Shown here: positions 42,801-51,149 of the stretch, piece after piece | Layout: every line of letters begins with the position of its first letter | How positions within the stretch are numbered: position 1 is the stretch's first letter | From: JBJSXJ01 sp044235425 | GTDB lineage: Bacteria; Planctomycetota; Planctomycetia; Pirellulales; Pirellulaceae | Length of the DNA stretch: 64,000 bases | Assembly: GCA_044235425.1 (NCBI GenBank) | Contig: JBIIHW010000023.1 | Location: 25,121 to 89,120 of the forward strand | Reading direction: 5' to 3' | The notes under the pieces: model-generated | Database searches by the model: none | Seen by the model: only the letters and a program-made list of their open reading frames with translations | What the model was told of the DNA's origin: nothing | Translations under genes and position numbers: made by a program

Positions 42801-43073
42801 ATGGCGGGTTTTGATCATGGTCCTGTAGAGGGTGGCGAGCAGGATTCGGCTGCCACCTCTGCCCGCAACAGTCGCTACGGGCTCATCCTGTTTGCCGGCT
42901 ACCTGATCTGTTACGGCACCTTCGTGATGCTTAACGCGTTCTGGCCAGAGGTGGTGAGTGGCACGCGTATCGGCGGAATCAACTTGGCGATTGTCGGCGG
43001 CCTTGGGCTGATCGCGCTGGCCTTCGCTCAGTCCCTGATCTACACCTGGCTCTGTCGGCGACCGGCGGAATAA
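42801..43073 (+). CDS. DUF485 membrane protein, symporter partner
   Basis: 90 residues with two membrane helices (LILFAGYLICYGTFVMLNAFW and INLAIVGGLGLIALAFAQSLIY). DUF485 proteins (YjcH-like) typically accompany sodium:solute symporters such as the acetate permease ActP, and this one precedes such a gene by 103 bases on the same strand. GGGAGGA five bases before ATG 42801 decides that start over a TTG at 42783. Probably a small accessory subunit. Confidence 0.83.
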   Translation: MAGFDHGPVEGGEQDSAATSARNSRYGLILFAGYLICYGTFVMLNAFWPEVVSGTRIGGINLAIVGGLGLIALAFAQSLIYTWLCRRPAE

Positions 43074-43176
43074 CGTTTTTCGTTCAGGGCGGCGGGCGAC
43101 GGAGTGACGCGTGGGTGTCCCGCTATTTTGGCAGTTGATTGAAACTTCGACGAATTGAGTTTAGGGAGCTGAACGA

Positions 43177-44949
43177 GTGCAACACAATCCATCGATCATT
43201 GCCATAGTGGTATTCGCGCTGTTTGTTGCCGTGACGCTGGGGTTGAGTTTTTATTTTGGTCGTAAAGCTCGATCGGCGCAGGCCTACTTTGCGGCGGGTG
43301 GTGGCATTCACTGGGTGGTGAACGGGGTCGCCTTTGCCGGTGACTATTTGAGTGCCGCTTCGTTCCTCGGCATCTGCGGCATGCTGGCCTTCTACGGCTA
43401 CGATGGATTTCTCTATTCGATCGGCTTTTTAGCAGGCTGGATCGTGGCGCTGCTGGTGGTAGCCGAACCGCTGAAGCGACTGGGAAAATACACGTTTGCC
43501 GACGCCCTCGACAGTCAGTTTCAATCGCGTGGCATTCGTTTGGCCGCGGCGATCAGCACATTAGCGGTCAGTATTTTCTATCTGATTCCGCAAATGGTAG
43601 GCGCGGGAGCCTTGATCCAGCCACTGCTCGGATTTCCTCACTGGCTCGGCGTCGTCATCGTTGGCTCAGTTGTGACCTTGATCGTCGTCACGGCGGGCAT
43701 GGTGTCGACGACCTATGTACAGTTCATCAAAGGTTCCCTGCTGGTGGTGTTCAGTGGAGTGCTCGTGGCACTCATCCTGCAGCGCGGTCTGACGGCAGAC
43801 GCGAATCCCGACTTGTTAGCACCCCAGGAAGTCACCCTTCTTCCCAACAAGCAAAAACTGATTAACGGGATCAAGCAGGGGGAACTCGTTACGGTGTCTG
43901 AATCTTCGCAGCAGGTCGCTCATGATCTGCGCCCCGTGGGTCACGTCGCACGCTTGCCGAATGATCAGAAGTCGACCGGCCCCCTGTCACCACTCGATTA
44001 CCTGCGCACGTTGCAAGATAGTGACGTCGTGGTTTGGAGAAAGAAATCGGATACCAAAGGAGCTGATCAATCCCGTGTCGTGACGTATGCTCCCGAAGTT
44101 GTGGCGGGTGAAAAGCTCTTGCGCCCCGGAAACCACCCCATCTTCAAAGGCATCAACAGTGGTCGCCTAGTCGATCGACTCGACTTCATCTCGCTGATGC
44201 TGGCACTCTTTGGCGGCACGGCATCTCTGCCCCACATTTTGATTCGTTACTACACCGTGAAAGATGAGACGGCGGCGCGAAAGAGCACGGTGGTGGGGAT
44301 CGGTGTGATTGGTTGTTTCTACGTCCTGACACTGTTTCTGGGACTCGGGGCGATGACCAGCGGAGTGCTCGATGTTACCGATGAAAACATGTCAGCGCCG
44401 CTGCTCGCAAAAAGCTATGGCAACGTGCTCTTTGCCGTGATTTCAGCGATTGCTTTTACCACAGTACTAGGAACAGTGAGCGGCTTGATTGTGGCAGCCA
44501 GCGGCGCCGTAGTGCATGACTTACTGCCCGTGTTCATGGCCAATCCGTTGTCGGATCATGAAAAGGTGCGAGTGGGAAAACTGGCGGCCGTGGGAATTGG
44601 AGTGCTGGGGATGGCGCTGGGCATGCTCTTCCAGGGACTTAATGTTGGCTACCTCGTGGGGTGGGCCTTTAGCGTGGCAGCATCGGCCAATCTGCCCGCT
44701 CTGATCATGCTACTCTTCTGGAAACGTACCACTCGCCAAGGAATCACCGCTGCGATTTTGGTCGGGATGATCACATCGTTAGGCTGGATTCTGGTGAGTG
44801 GCGACACATTTGATAAGGTTTACAAAATGTCTCGGGACGATGCATGGGTCCCCTTCAGTCAGCCGGGAATTGTCACCATTCCACTCGGTTTTGTCGTCCT
44901 TGTAGTCGTTTCCCTACTCACTCAACGCGAGCAGCGTAACCGCGCTTAA
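43177..44949 (+). CDS. Sodium:solute symporter family protein (ActP acetate-permease-like)
   Basis: 590-residue SSS-family transporter with about 13 membrane helices. The start is GTG 43177 with AGGGAG upstream. VNGVAFAGDYLSAASFLGICG and FADALDSQFQSRGIRLAAA are typical of the ActP/YjcG group. A hydrophilic loop of about 100 residues (215-320) interrupts the helices between TMs 6 and 7 and is longer than in the E. coli protein. It likely takes up acetate, pyruvate or related monocarboxylates with sodium. The upstream DUF485 gene supports this. Its stop overlaps the following convergent stop by four bases. Confidence 0.88.
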   Translation: MQHNPSIIAIVVFALFVAVTLGLSFYFGRKARSAQAYFAAGGGIHWVVNGVAFAGDYLSAASFLGICGMLAFYGYDGFLYSIGFLAGWIVALLVVAEPLKRLGKYTFADALDSQFQSRGIRLAAAISTLAVSIFYLIPQMVGAGALIQPLLGFPHWLGVVIVGSVVTLIVVTAGMVSTTYVQFIKGSLLVVFSGVLVALILQRGLTADANPDLLAPQEVTLLPNKQKLINGIKQGELVTVSESSQQVAHDLRPVGHVARLPNDQKSTGPLSPLDYLRTLQDSDVVVWRKKSDTKGADQSRVVTYAPEVVAGEKLLRPGNHPIFKGINSGRLVDRLDFISLMLALFGGTASLPHILIRYYTVKDETAARKSTVVGIGVIGCFYVLTLFLGLGAMTSGVLDVTDENMSAPLLAKSYGNVLFAVISAIAFTTVLGTVSGLIVAASGAVVHDLLPVFMANPLSDHEKVRVGKLAAVGIGVLGMALGMLFQGLNVGYLVGWAFSVAASANLPALIMLLFWKRTTRQGITAAILVGMITSLGWILVSGDTFDKVYKMSRDDAWVPFSQPGIVTIPLGFVVLVVVSLLTQREQRNRA

Positions 44950-45554
44950 CCCTCTGGCTGAATCGCTGGAGTGGCTCTTGCCAATTCACGTTCTAAAAAC
45001 GCGAGTTCAGCCTGACTCAATTTTTCAACGAGTCGCGCGTGGCGGCCTCGATCGGAAGTCACCCAGCCACGAGTGAAGTCAAAATAGAGAATGGTCTGCT
45101 GCGGATCGCTCGCGCCGGACTTGGTTCCACGAAAAAGGATGGCGTGAGAATAATTGGCATTCTCTGGTAGCTGCTCTTCGGGCAGGGACCAGTCATAGTT
45201 GGCGTCGACGACGAGCGCGTGGCGAGCGTGCACGAGTCCCCGAGCCGATGCCAACGAAACTCGTTGCATGATCGAGTATTTACGGCCCGCGACGATCGTT
45301 TGGTCTTCACCCGAATGGCCTGAATCGGTGATTCCGCTCGGCGGCTCGGACGATTGATCCTCGTTAGAAGATTCGGCCGGCGTCAACTTCCAGACCTCAA
45401 TTTGTGGTGCATGACGAATTCGATTGGCATCGGCTACCCCCCACCGATCCAGGCAGCGCGCGCCTTGGCTGCGATGGAAAAAGACCGAAAAGGTGGCCAG
45501 CACAATCCCGATCGCAACCATCACCCCTATCGCGAACGCACCTCGATTCGTCAT
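44946..45554 (-). CDS. Membrane-anchored protein of unknown function
   Basis: About 202 residues. The ATG at 45554 is preceded by AAGAGGAAA, and gives an N-terminal anchor (GAFAIGVMVAIGIVLATFSVFF). The rest is extracytoplasmic, with RCLDRWGVADANRIRHAPQIEVWKL, an acidic Ser-rich loop and a C-terminal YFDFTRGWVTSDRGRHARLVEKLS segment. A longer upstream frame (to 45755) has no plausible signal. No domain recognised. Convergent stop with the symporter gene. Confidence 0.65.
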   Translation of the reverse strand: MTNRGAFAIGVMVAIGIVLATFSVFFHRSQGARCLDRWGVADANRIRHAPQIEVWKLTPAESSNEDQSSEPPSGITDSGHSGEDQTIVAGRKYSIMQRVSLASARGLVHARHALVVDANYDWSLPEEQLPENANYSHAILFRGTKSGASDPQQTILYFDFTRGWVTSDRGRHARLVEKLSQAELAFLERELARATPAIQPEG

Positions 45555-45744
45555 CGGCGTATTTTCCTCTTGAAAAACGATTATTATACTGTCACGACGT
45601 GAGGGCGGGAGCGGGATGGGACGAGCAAGCCGGCGGAATGTTAGTGCGAGCTCAACGACAACCCGGTTTGGATGCGCCTTCTCTTGTCCGTAGTAGGATA
45701 CTGGTCCTTCTGTTTTTGACCGATCGTGGGAGGGTGAGCTAACC

Positions 45745-45975
45745 GTGGCCGACAAGTTTGATCCTTATCGCGAAGCCTTGGTAATGGAAACGAACACGTT
45801 GTGGCCGGGGGCACTCGCAGATGTCTCGGTGGCCGAGCGACAACGGATCGAGGCGATATTGCATAACACGCCGGAACAAGCTTCCCATTTGGAGTATGTT
45901 CGCGTGCATACGGGGTTCTGCCGTCAGATCACCGTGACCGAAGCAGATTTAAGTCGAGCTCGCCAAGCCAAGTAG
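45745..45975 (+). CDS. Small conserved-looking protein, function unknown
   Basis: 76 residues from GTG 45745 (behind GGGAGGGTGAG). The protein has MADKFDPYREALVMETNTLWPG near its start and a helical C-terminal half with no membrane segment. The composition is protein-like and it lies 53 bases before aroB on the same strand, so it is probably co-transcribed with aroB. I do not recognise the family. Confidence 0.68.
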   Translation: MADKFDPYREALVMETNTLWPGALADVSVAERQRIEAILHNTPEQASHLEYVRVHTGFCRQITVTEADLSRARQAK

Positions 45976-46028
45976 CGAGTCGGTTGGCTGCGGACGAGTG
46001 AGTGACGTTAAGTGCTTGAGGAATCTAC

Positions 46029-47135
46029 GTGGTGAGCTCGACGAGTTCTACGGTTCGTGTGGCCCTGGGCCCTCGCAGCTATGACATCGTGCTCGGCTCC
46101 AATCTACTCTCGTCGGTGGGTGAGCTCTTAGTGCAGCTCACTCAGGCCTCTCACGTTTTTCTGATCACCGACAATCATCTCCTGGAATCACACGCACAGA
46201 CTGCCGCCGAATCGTTGCAGGCCAGCGGACTGCGCTGTGACCGCGGTGTCATTCCGGCGGGAGAGTCTTACAAAACGGTGGCGGAATGTGAGCGTATGTG
46301 GCGCGAATTGTTGGCAGTTCGCGCGGATCGAAAGACGGTCGTGGTCGCTCTGGGCGGTGGTGTGATTGGCGACATGGCAGGATTTATCGCCGCCAGCTAC
46401 GCTCGTGGCCTGCGTTTTTTTCAGATCCCGACCACCTTGTTATCGCAGGTCGACAGTAGCGTGGGTGGTAAAGTGGGAGTTAATCTTCCTCATTCCAAAA
46501 ATATGGTCGGTGCGTTTTGGCAGCCCGTGGGAGTGTTGATCGATATCCAAACCTTGACGACATTACCCGACCGCGAGTATCGCTCCGGATTAGCGGAAGT
46601 CGTGAAGTATGGCGTCATCCTGGATGCGCCGTTTTTTGGCGAGTTGGAACAACAGATTGCTGCGTTGAATGATCGGAACCCAGCAGTCTTGCAGCAAGTC
46701 GTCGCTCGCTGCTGCCGCTTAAAGGCCGACGTTGTGGAAAAGGATGAACGAGAAGAAACGGGTCTGCGGGCCGTCTTGAATTACGGTCACACGTTCTGTC
46801 ACGCCCTGGAAACTGTCACCGGCTACGGTCGTTGGCTACACGGCGAAGCCGTTTCGATCGGCATGGTTTGTGCCGCTCGCCTAGCGCGACTTCTTGGTCG
46901 TATCGATGTGGACCTGGAGCAGCGGCAACGGCAACTTTTGGCCGCTCTCCAGCTGCCCACCACGCTCCCGACCGGCCTCAATCATGATCAACTCATCGCT
47001 GCCATGGCACTCGATAAGAAGGTCGAGCATGGCAGGTTGAGGTTCGTATTGCCGAGTGAACTGGGGCGAGTGGAATTGGTCGGAAACGTCGATGTTCAGT
47101 TGGTCCGACAATCAATGGCAGAGTGCCAAGCATAA
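46029..47135 (+). CDS. aroB: 3-dehydroquinate synthase
   Basis: 368-residue enzyme of the shikimate pathway that converts DAHP to 3-dehydroquinate with NAD+ and a divalent metal. The start is GTG 46029. VALGGGVIGDMAGFIAASYARG (nucleotide/phosphate region), PTTLLSQVDSSVGGKVGVNLP and YGHTFCHALE..GYGRWLHGEAVSIGM (metal ligands) are all present. Slightly longer than E. coli AroB at the N-terminus. Confidence 0.95.
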   Translation: MVSSTSSTVRVALGPRSYDIVLGSNLLSSVGELLVQLTQASHVFLITDNHLLESHAQTAAESLQASGLRCDRGVIPAGESYKTVAECERMWRELLAVRADRKTVVVALGGGVIGDMAGFIAASYARGLRFFQIPTTLLSQVDSSVGGKVGVNLPHSKNMVGAFWQPVGVLIDIQTLTTLPDREYRSGLAEVVKYGVILDAPFFGELEQQIAALNDRNPAVLQQVVARCCRLKADVVEKDEREETGLRAVLNYGHTFCHALETVTGYGRWLHGEAVSIGMVCAARLARLLGRIDVDLEQRQRQLLAALQLPTTLPTGLNHDQLIAAMALDKKVEHGRLRFVLPSELGRVELVGNVDVQLVRQSMAECQA

Positions 47136-47164
47136 AAAAATTTTGAAAGAAGGAAGCAAACGCG

Positions 47165-48271
47165 ATGAGTCAACAGCATTGTCGATGGGGAATTCTGGGC
47201 ACCGCCGGCATCGCGCGAAAGAACTGGCAGTCAATTAAGTTATCCGGGAACGGAAAACTGGTTGCCGTGGCGAGTCGACAACCGGAAAAGGCCAGTCAGT
47301 TTATTGCCGAGTGCATGAGTGAGGTGCCGTTCGCTGAGCCGCCGTGTCCTTGCAGTTATGAACAGCTGCTCGCCAGCCCTCACATCGACGCGGTCTACAT
47401 TCCGCTGCCGACCGGTTTACGAAAGGAATGGGTGATTCGAGCGGCCGAAGCGGGTAAGCATGTGCTGGTGGAAAAACCCGTGGGAGTGACGGCGAATGAT
47501 GTAGCCCAGATGCTCGAAGCGTGCCAAAAAAATAATGTGCAATTCATGGATGGAGTAATGTTCATGCACAGTCGACGTTTAGATCGACTGCGGGACGTGC
47601 TCGATGACGGCACCAGCATCGGTAAACTGCGTCGCATCGCAACTCAATTCAGCTTCCAAGCACCAGACGATTTTTTGGCGGGACAAAACATTCGCGTCCA
47701 TGAAGACTTGGAGCCCATGGGGTGCCTGGGTGACCTGGGTTGGTACACGGTTCGTTTCTCCTTGTGGGTGATGCGGTATGCACTGCCACGAAGAGTGACC
47801 GGGCGACTGCTCAATCACGTACAGAAGCCGGGCAGTCGAGTGGCGGTGCCGCTGGAGTTTTCCGGCGAACTGTTTTTTGACGGAGATGTCTCGGCCAGCT
47901 TCTACACTTCATTCTTGACCGAGAATCAGGAATGGGCGAGCGTCAGTGGTTCGAAGGGCAATTTACTGATCCGCGACTTTGTGCTGCCATTCTTTGGTAG
48001 TGAAGCCTCATTCGATGTCACCAACGCCGTATTCCGTGCCAGTGGATGTAACTTCAACATGGAAGGCCACACGCGACGCGAAACGGTAGCGGAGTACAGT
48101 AACAGCGCTGTGAATTCCCAGGAAACAAACCTGTTTCGCAATTTTGCCCAACTGGTGCTGGAAGGTCGTCGGGACCCGCATTGGGGCGAGATTGCCTTGA
48201 AGACTCAGCAAGTACTCGATGCCTGCTTACGTTCCGCGCACAACGACGGACGCCCTGAGTCGCTAAGCTAG
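47165..48271 (+). CDS. Gfo/Idh/MocA oxidoreductase (cytoplasmic)
   Basis: 368-residue oxidoreductase lacking a Tat signal. WGILGTAGIARKNWQ (8-22) is the Rossmann start, AEAGKHVLVEKPVGVTANDV contains EKP, and the C-terminal domain has beta strands such as VPLEFSGELFFDGDVSASFYTSF. It belongs to the dihydrodiol/xylose-dehydrogenase-like branch by layout. AAGGAAGCAAACGCG precedes the ATG. It starts 29 bases after aroB and may share its transcript. Its stop overlaps the next, convergent gene's stop by four bases. Confidence 0.9.
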   Translation: MSQQHCRWGILGTAGIARKNWQSIKLSGNGKLVAVASRQPEKASQFIAECMSEVPFAEPPCPCSYEQLLASPHIDAVYIPLPTGLRKEWVIRAAEAGKHVLVEKPVGVTANDVAQMLEACQKNNVQFMDGVMFMHSRRLDRLRDVLDDGTSIGKLRRIATQFSFQAPDDFLAGQNIRVHEDLEPMGCLGDLGWYTVRFSLWVMRYALPRRVTGRLLNHVQKPGSRVAVPLEFSGELFFDGDVSASFYTSFLTENQEWASVSGSKGNLLIRDFVLPFFGSEASFDVTNAVFRASGCNFNMEGHTRRETVAEYSNSAVNSQETNLFRNFAQLVLEGRRDPHWGEIALKTQQVLDACLRSAHNDGRPESLS

Positions 48272-50343
48272 TGCGTCACCACCAGCCGCAACTCACCGGC
48301 CTTGTCGAGCGACTCGTAGGCGTCACGGGTGTATTCAAAGGCTTGCCTGAGTCGTCCAATCGGTGCAGGCTTGCCATTTCCTAACACAGGATTGGTGATG
48401 GTCAGTGGCCGCGGTGCGATGAGTGCCGCGACGTGCCCGACATCACCCACATCTCGCAACAAACCGGGGACCAGCGTGCCCAGTCGTTGTTGACGATACG
48501 GCTCATCCGACACATAGCTCGCCAAGCTCTCGACACATTCGATCTGCTGAATTCGTTCATCAACCGCTGCCGAAAACAATGCCACCAAGCCGGCTGGCCC
48601 TTGACCAATCAACGACACCCGCAGCCCTCGAGTATCTGCCTGATCGTCCAGAGCATCCAGAAGACGGCGAATGTCATGCACCCATTGCCCCAGTAAAGGG
48701 CGACCGATCCACAACGACCATTCCGCCGAATTGTGATCGGGAGCGTTACCAATCGCGTCACCTGTCACGGAATCGTTGCCTGTCGCACGCAGATCCATGG
48801 TGATCCAATTCCGTCCGCGCAGTTGTCGAGCCAAATCACTTTTCGCCGCTTGGGCCTCGCCCTCGATATTCAGCAAAACAACGATGGAGCGATCAGCCGA
48901 GTTGCTTGTTCGCTGCGTTGCCGACAGACGAATCCCCGGCTCACTCGTAAACTTCCATGTTTGCAACCCCTCCGGCGTCATCTCGCTGCGTTTTACTTGC
49001 AGCGGGCCGACATCGCTGGTCGGCAAACCTAACGATCGCGCGAGTGCCTTTCGACGATCCGTTCCTAGTTCCCGCTGCCACTCTTCTGACGTCGTCGGTC
49101 GGCCACGGCGCGCCACCAACCGCTGCGCCTCCGCTCGCGCAAATTGGGGAATCGTCACATAATCATCGGGGCGACTCTCGCCAGGAAAACATCGAATCGA
49201 CTCCGGCTCCTCCGTGACAATCTTGGGTTCGGGAATCGGACTTCCATCGCCTTGGCCCTTAAGCTGTTTGGTCATCCAGCCATACATCGCCTCCCGCATC
49301 GGCTGATTGTAATCGTGACCTGATTCAATGATTGTGTGTCGAACCTGATCGAGCCGATCGTGTAGCTTCGCAATTTCGGTCGCTCGCAACAGCGATCGCT
49401 GCGCCTCCCTCACGGAGAACTGGCGAGCATCTCCTGTCGCGGAGATTACCATCAGTCCTCGCGGCGCAGCTAAGCCCAGCACATCTCCTTCTTCGGTAAA
49501 ACGCAGTGCTCCCGGCACGACCTCACACATGCAGCAGGCCGCGCCCAAATAGGCTTGATAGTTGCCTACGGAACAGACAGGCACGACTGCTGCGACACGT
49601 TCGTCGAACGTCCCAAGATACATCGACTGATTGCCACCACCACTAGCTCCCGTTACTCCCATGCGACTGGCGTCCACCTCCGGTCGCGTACGTAAATAAT
49701 CAATCGCTCGCATGTTTTCATAGATTTGAACGCCGGTCAGAGAACGACCGATCGGCAGCAGCATGGCACCCGTCATTTCACCGTGATATTCACCCAGGGC
49801 CTTCCCGATCGCGCGCTCGCCGGCGCCACAGGCATCGACTGCCAATACAAAAAACCCAAGTTTGGCCAGTCCAATGCAACGCGATTGCACAACGGGATCC
49901 TGTTTCGCTTTCGCCCAGTGCCCATGTACACACAGCACCGCTGGCACTCGTCCTTCGACTGCCGGCACATACGCATGAGCGGTCATCCAGAGATTTGGGA
50001 ATGTCTGAAAGACGATACGTTCCAGACGATAGCCGTCGCGCTGCAACTCGCCTAACTTACGCGCCGCCAACGGTGCTGGCTCCGCTGGAAACGGTCCCCA
50101 GGCGTCGACCAGTCGTCGACGTAACTCGTCGCGACGCGTCTGCCAATCTGCCAGTGTCGCCGGCGCTCGATCGCTTTGCCGCAGCTGTGCGGCTTGGGCA
50201 CGTACAAAATCCAGGAACCCCAGCTTCTCAGGCTCCTGCGCGGAAAGCTGTGGCTGGGAGCATCCCCACCAACCACCAAACCCCACACTGATCAGCAAGC
50301 TGCTCGCAAGCCACAAGAATTGAACCGATGCTTGAAATCTCAT
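48268..50343 (-). CDS. Two-domain alpha/beta hydrolase (acetyl-xylan-esterase-like), C-terminal domain degenerate
   Basis: 691 residues. Exported: signal region 10-37 with a possible lipid-attachment C28 (GWWGC). The first hydrolase domain (about 100-360) has LCVHGHW (137-143), VTGASGGG (230-237, nucleophile S234) and SGHDYNQ (341-347, likely catalytic His). The second (about 400-690) repeats the fold but has LIGQGPAG (578-585), where the nucleophile serine would be a glycine, and no clear His. The second domain may be structural or ligand-binding. Substrate likely an ester-linked polysaccharide. Confidence 0.82.
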   Translation of the reverse strand: MRFQASVQFLWLASSLLISVGFGGWWGCSQPQLSAQEPEKLGFLDFVRAQAAQLRQSDRAPATLADWQTRRDELRRRLVDAWGPFPAEPAPLAARKLGELQRDGYRLERIVFQTFPNLWMTAHAYVPAVEGRVPAVLCVHGHWAKAKQDPVVQSRCIGLAKLGFFVLAVDACGAGERAIGKALGEYHGEMTGAMLLPIGRSLTGVQIYENMRAIDYLRTRPEVDASRMGVTGASGGGNQSMYLGTFDERVAAVVPVCSVGNYQAYLGAACCMCEVVPGALRFTEEGDVLGLAAPRGLMVISATGDARQFSVREAQRSLLRATEIAKLHDRLDQVRHTIIESGHDYNQPMREAMYGWMTKQLKGQGDGSPIPEPKIVTEEPESIRCFPGESRPDDYVTIPQFARAEAQRLVARRGRPTTSEEWQRELGTDRRKALARSLGLPTSDVGPLQVKRSEMTPEGLQTWKFTSEPGIRLSATQRTSNSADRSIVVLLNIEGEAQAAKSDLARQLRGRNWITMDLRATGNDSVTGDAIGNAPDHNSAEWSLWIGRPLLGQWVHDIRRLLDALDDQADTRGLRVSLIGQGPAGLVALFSAAVDERIQQIECVESLASYVSDEPYRQQRLGTLVPGLLRDVGDVGHVAALIAPRPLTITNPVLGNGKPAPIGRLRQAFEYTRDAYESLDKAGELRLVVTH

Positions 50344-50376
50344 CGAACGTCACTCGCTTCAGAACAAGGATAAAAC

Positions 50377-50757
50377 TCAATTCGCGGGCGGATTGAGATG
50401 GATCTCAGGAATCAAATCGGGCACGACTACAACCTGTGGAAACTCTTCCTGACTGGCTAGCAACTCCGCACAACAACGCTCCAAGTCACTCAGCAACTTC
50501 GCTACATCCACGCCTTCGTAGTGCGCTGGATATTGCTGTAAATACGCACGACTGGAATGGTAAAGCTTGATCGCACCCCGAGCATTTCCATTGCCGAAAT
50601 GATGCAAGCAGACCGCCACTTGAATCAGTCCCTGATAAAACTTCCGTGAGGGCCCCTGATAGTCCGTCCACAGCTCCTCCCACGCCTCGTGCGCCTCAAA
50701 AAAGTCGCAATCGTTGAAGTAGCGGACGCCGTCCAGAAAATGTTGGTCGTAGTTCAC
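50377..50757 (-). CDS. DUF309 protein
   Basis: 126 residues, start GTG 50757. DUF309 signature FFEAHEAWEELWTDYQGPSRKFYQGLIQVAVCLHHF near the N-terminus, with the conserved H-E and W residues. The family is all-helical and of unknown function, widespread in bacteria and plastids. It follows the tandem hydrolase in the opposite order on the same strand. Confidence 0.9.
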   Translation of the reverse strand: MNYDQHFLDGVRYFNDCDFFEAHEAWEELWTDYQGPSRKFYQGLIQVAVCLHHFGNGNARGAIKLYHSSRAYLQQYPAHYEGVDVAKLLSDLERCCAELLASQEEFPQVVVVPDLIPEIHLNPPAN

Positions 50758-50853
50758 GGTCTAGGCTCCCAGCCATTGGCAAGCGGTTATTTACTGCTCT
50801 ACACTGTACCGTTGTTGTACCGATTATTCATGGTCTCTGGGAGAAACCGTCGT

Positions 50854-51066
50854 ATGAGTGGCCCGATTATTCGCAGCGGTCCGTCGCACAAGTTCACGAA
50901 CAACTTCGATCAAGCGTTCAACAACGGGGCCGCCAAATCCGCAGCTCCCGGGAAGAAAGCGACGGCGGCCAAGAGCAGCAAATCGGCCAAGCCCGCTGCA
51001 GCTGCTAAAGCGTCCAAGGCCTCTAAGCCCGCCAAGTCGTCCAAGAGCGCTAAGGCGAAGAAGTAG
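50854..51066 (+). CDS. Small Lys/Ala/Ser-rich basic protein
   Basis: 70 residues from ATG 50854 (GGGAGAAACC upstream). A conserved-looking head (MSGPIIRSGPSHKFTNNFD) is followed by a low-complexity tail rich in Lys, Ala and Ser, in part with KASKASK and KSSKSAK repeats. The composition resembles histone H1-like or nucleoid-binding tails; this is a composition argument only. The longer frame upstream to 50689 overlaps DUF309 antisense and is unlikely. Confidence 0.7.
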   Translation: MSGPIIRSGPSHKFTNNFDQAFNNGAAKSAAPGKKATAAKSSKSAKPAAAAKASKASKPAKSSKSAKAKK

Positions 51067-51149
51067 AAGGCTGGTAAAACAAAGCGACGGCGCGTGTTGG
51101 TACGGCTCGCGCCCTTCCGAATACGATCCCCAATGACTGCATCATTTCG

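Noticed and set aside
45555..45755. Upstream extension of the minus-strand membrane-anchored protein to 45755.
   Set aside because: The extra 67 residues are polar and proline-rich, precede the membrane anchor and overlap the promoter area of the 76-residue gene; ATG 45554 has a good ribosome site.
50689..50853. Extension of the Lys/Ala-rich protein upstream to 50689.
   Set aside because: It overlaps the antisense of DUF309; the ATG at 50854 has its own plausible ribosome site and a conserved-looking head.
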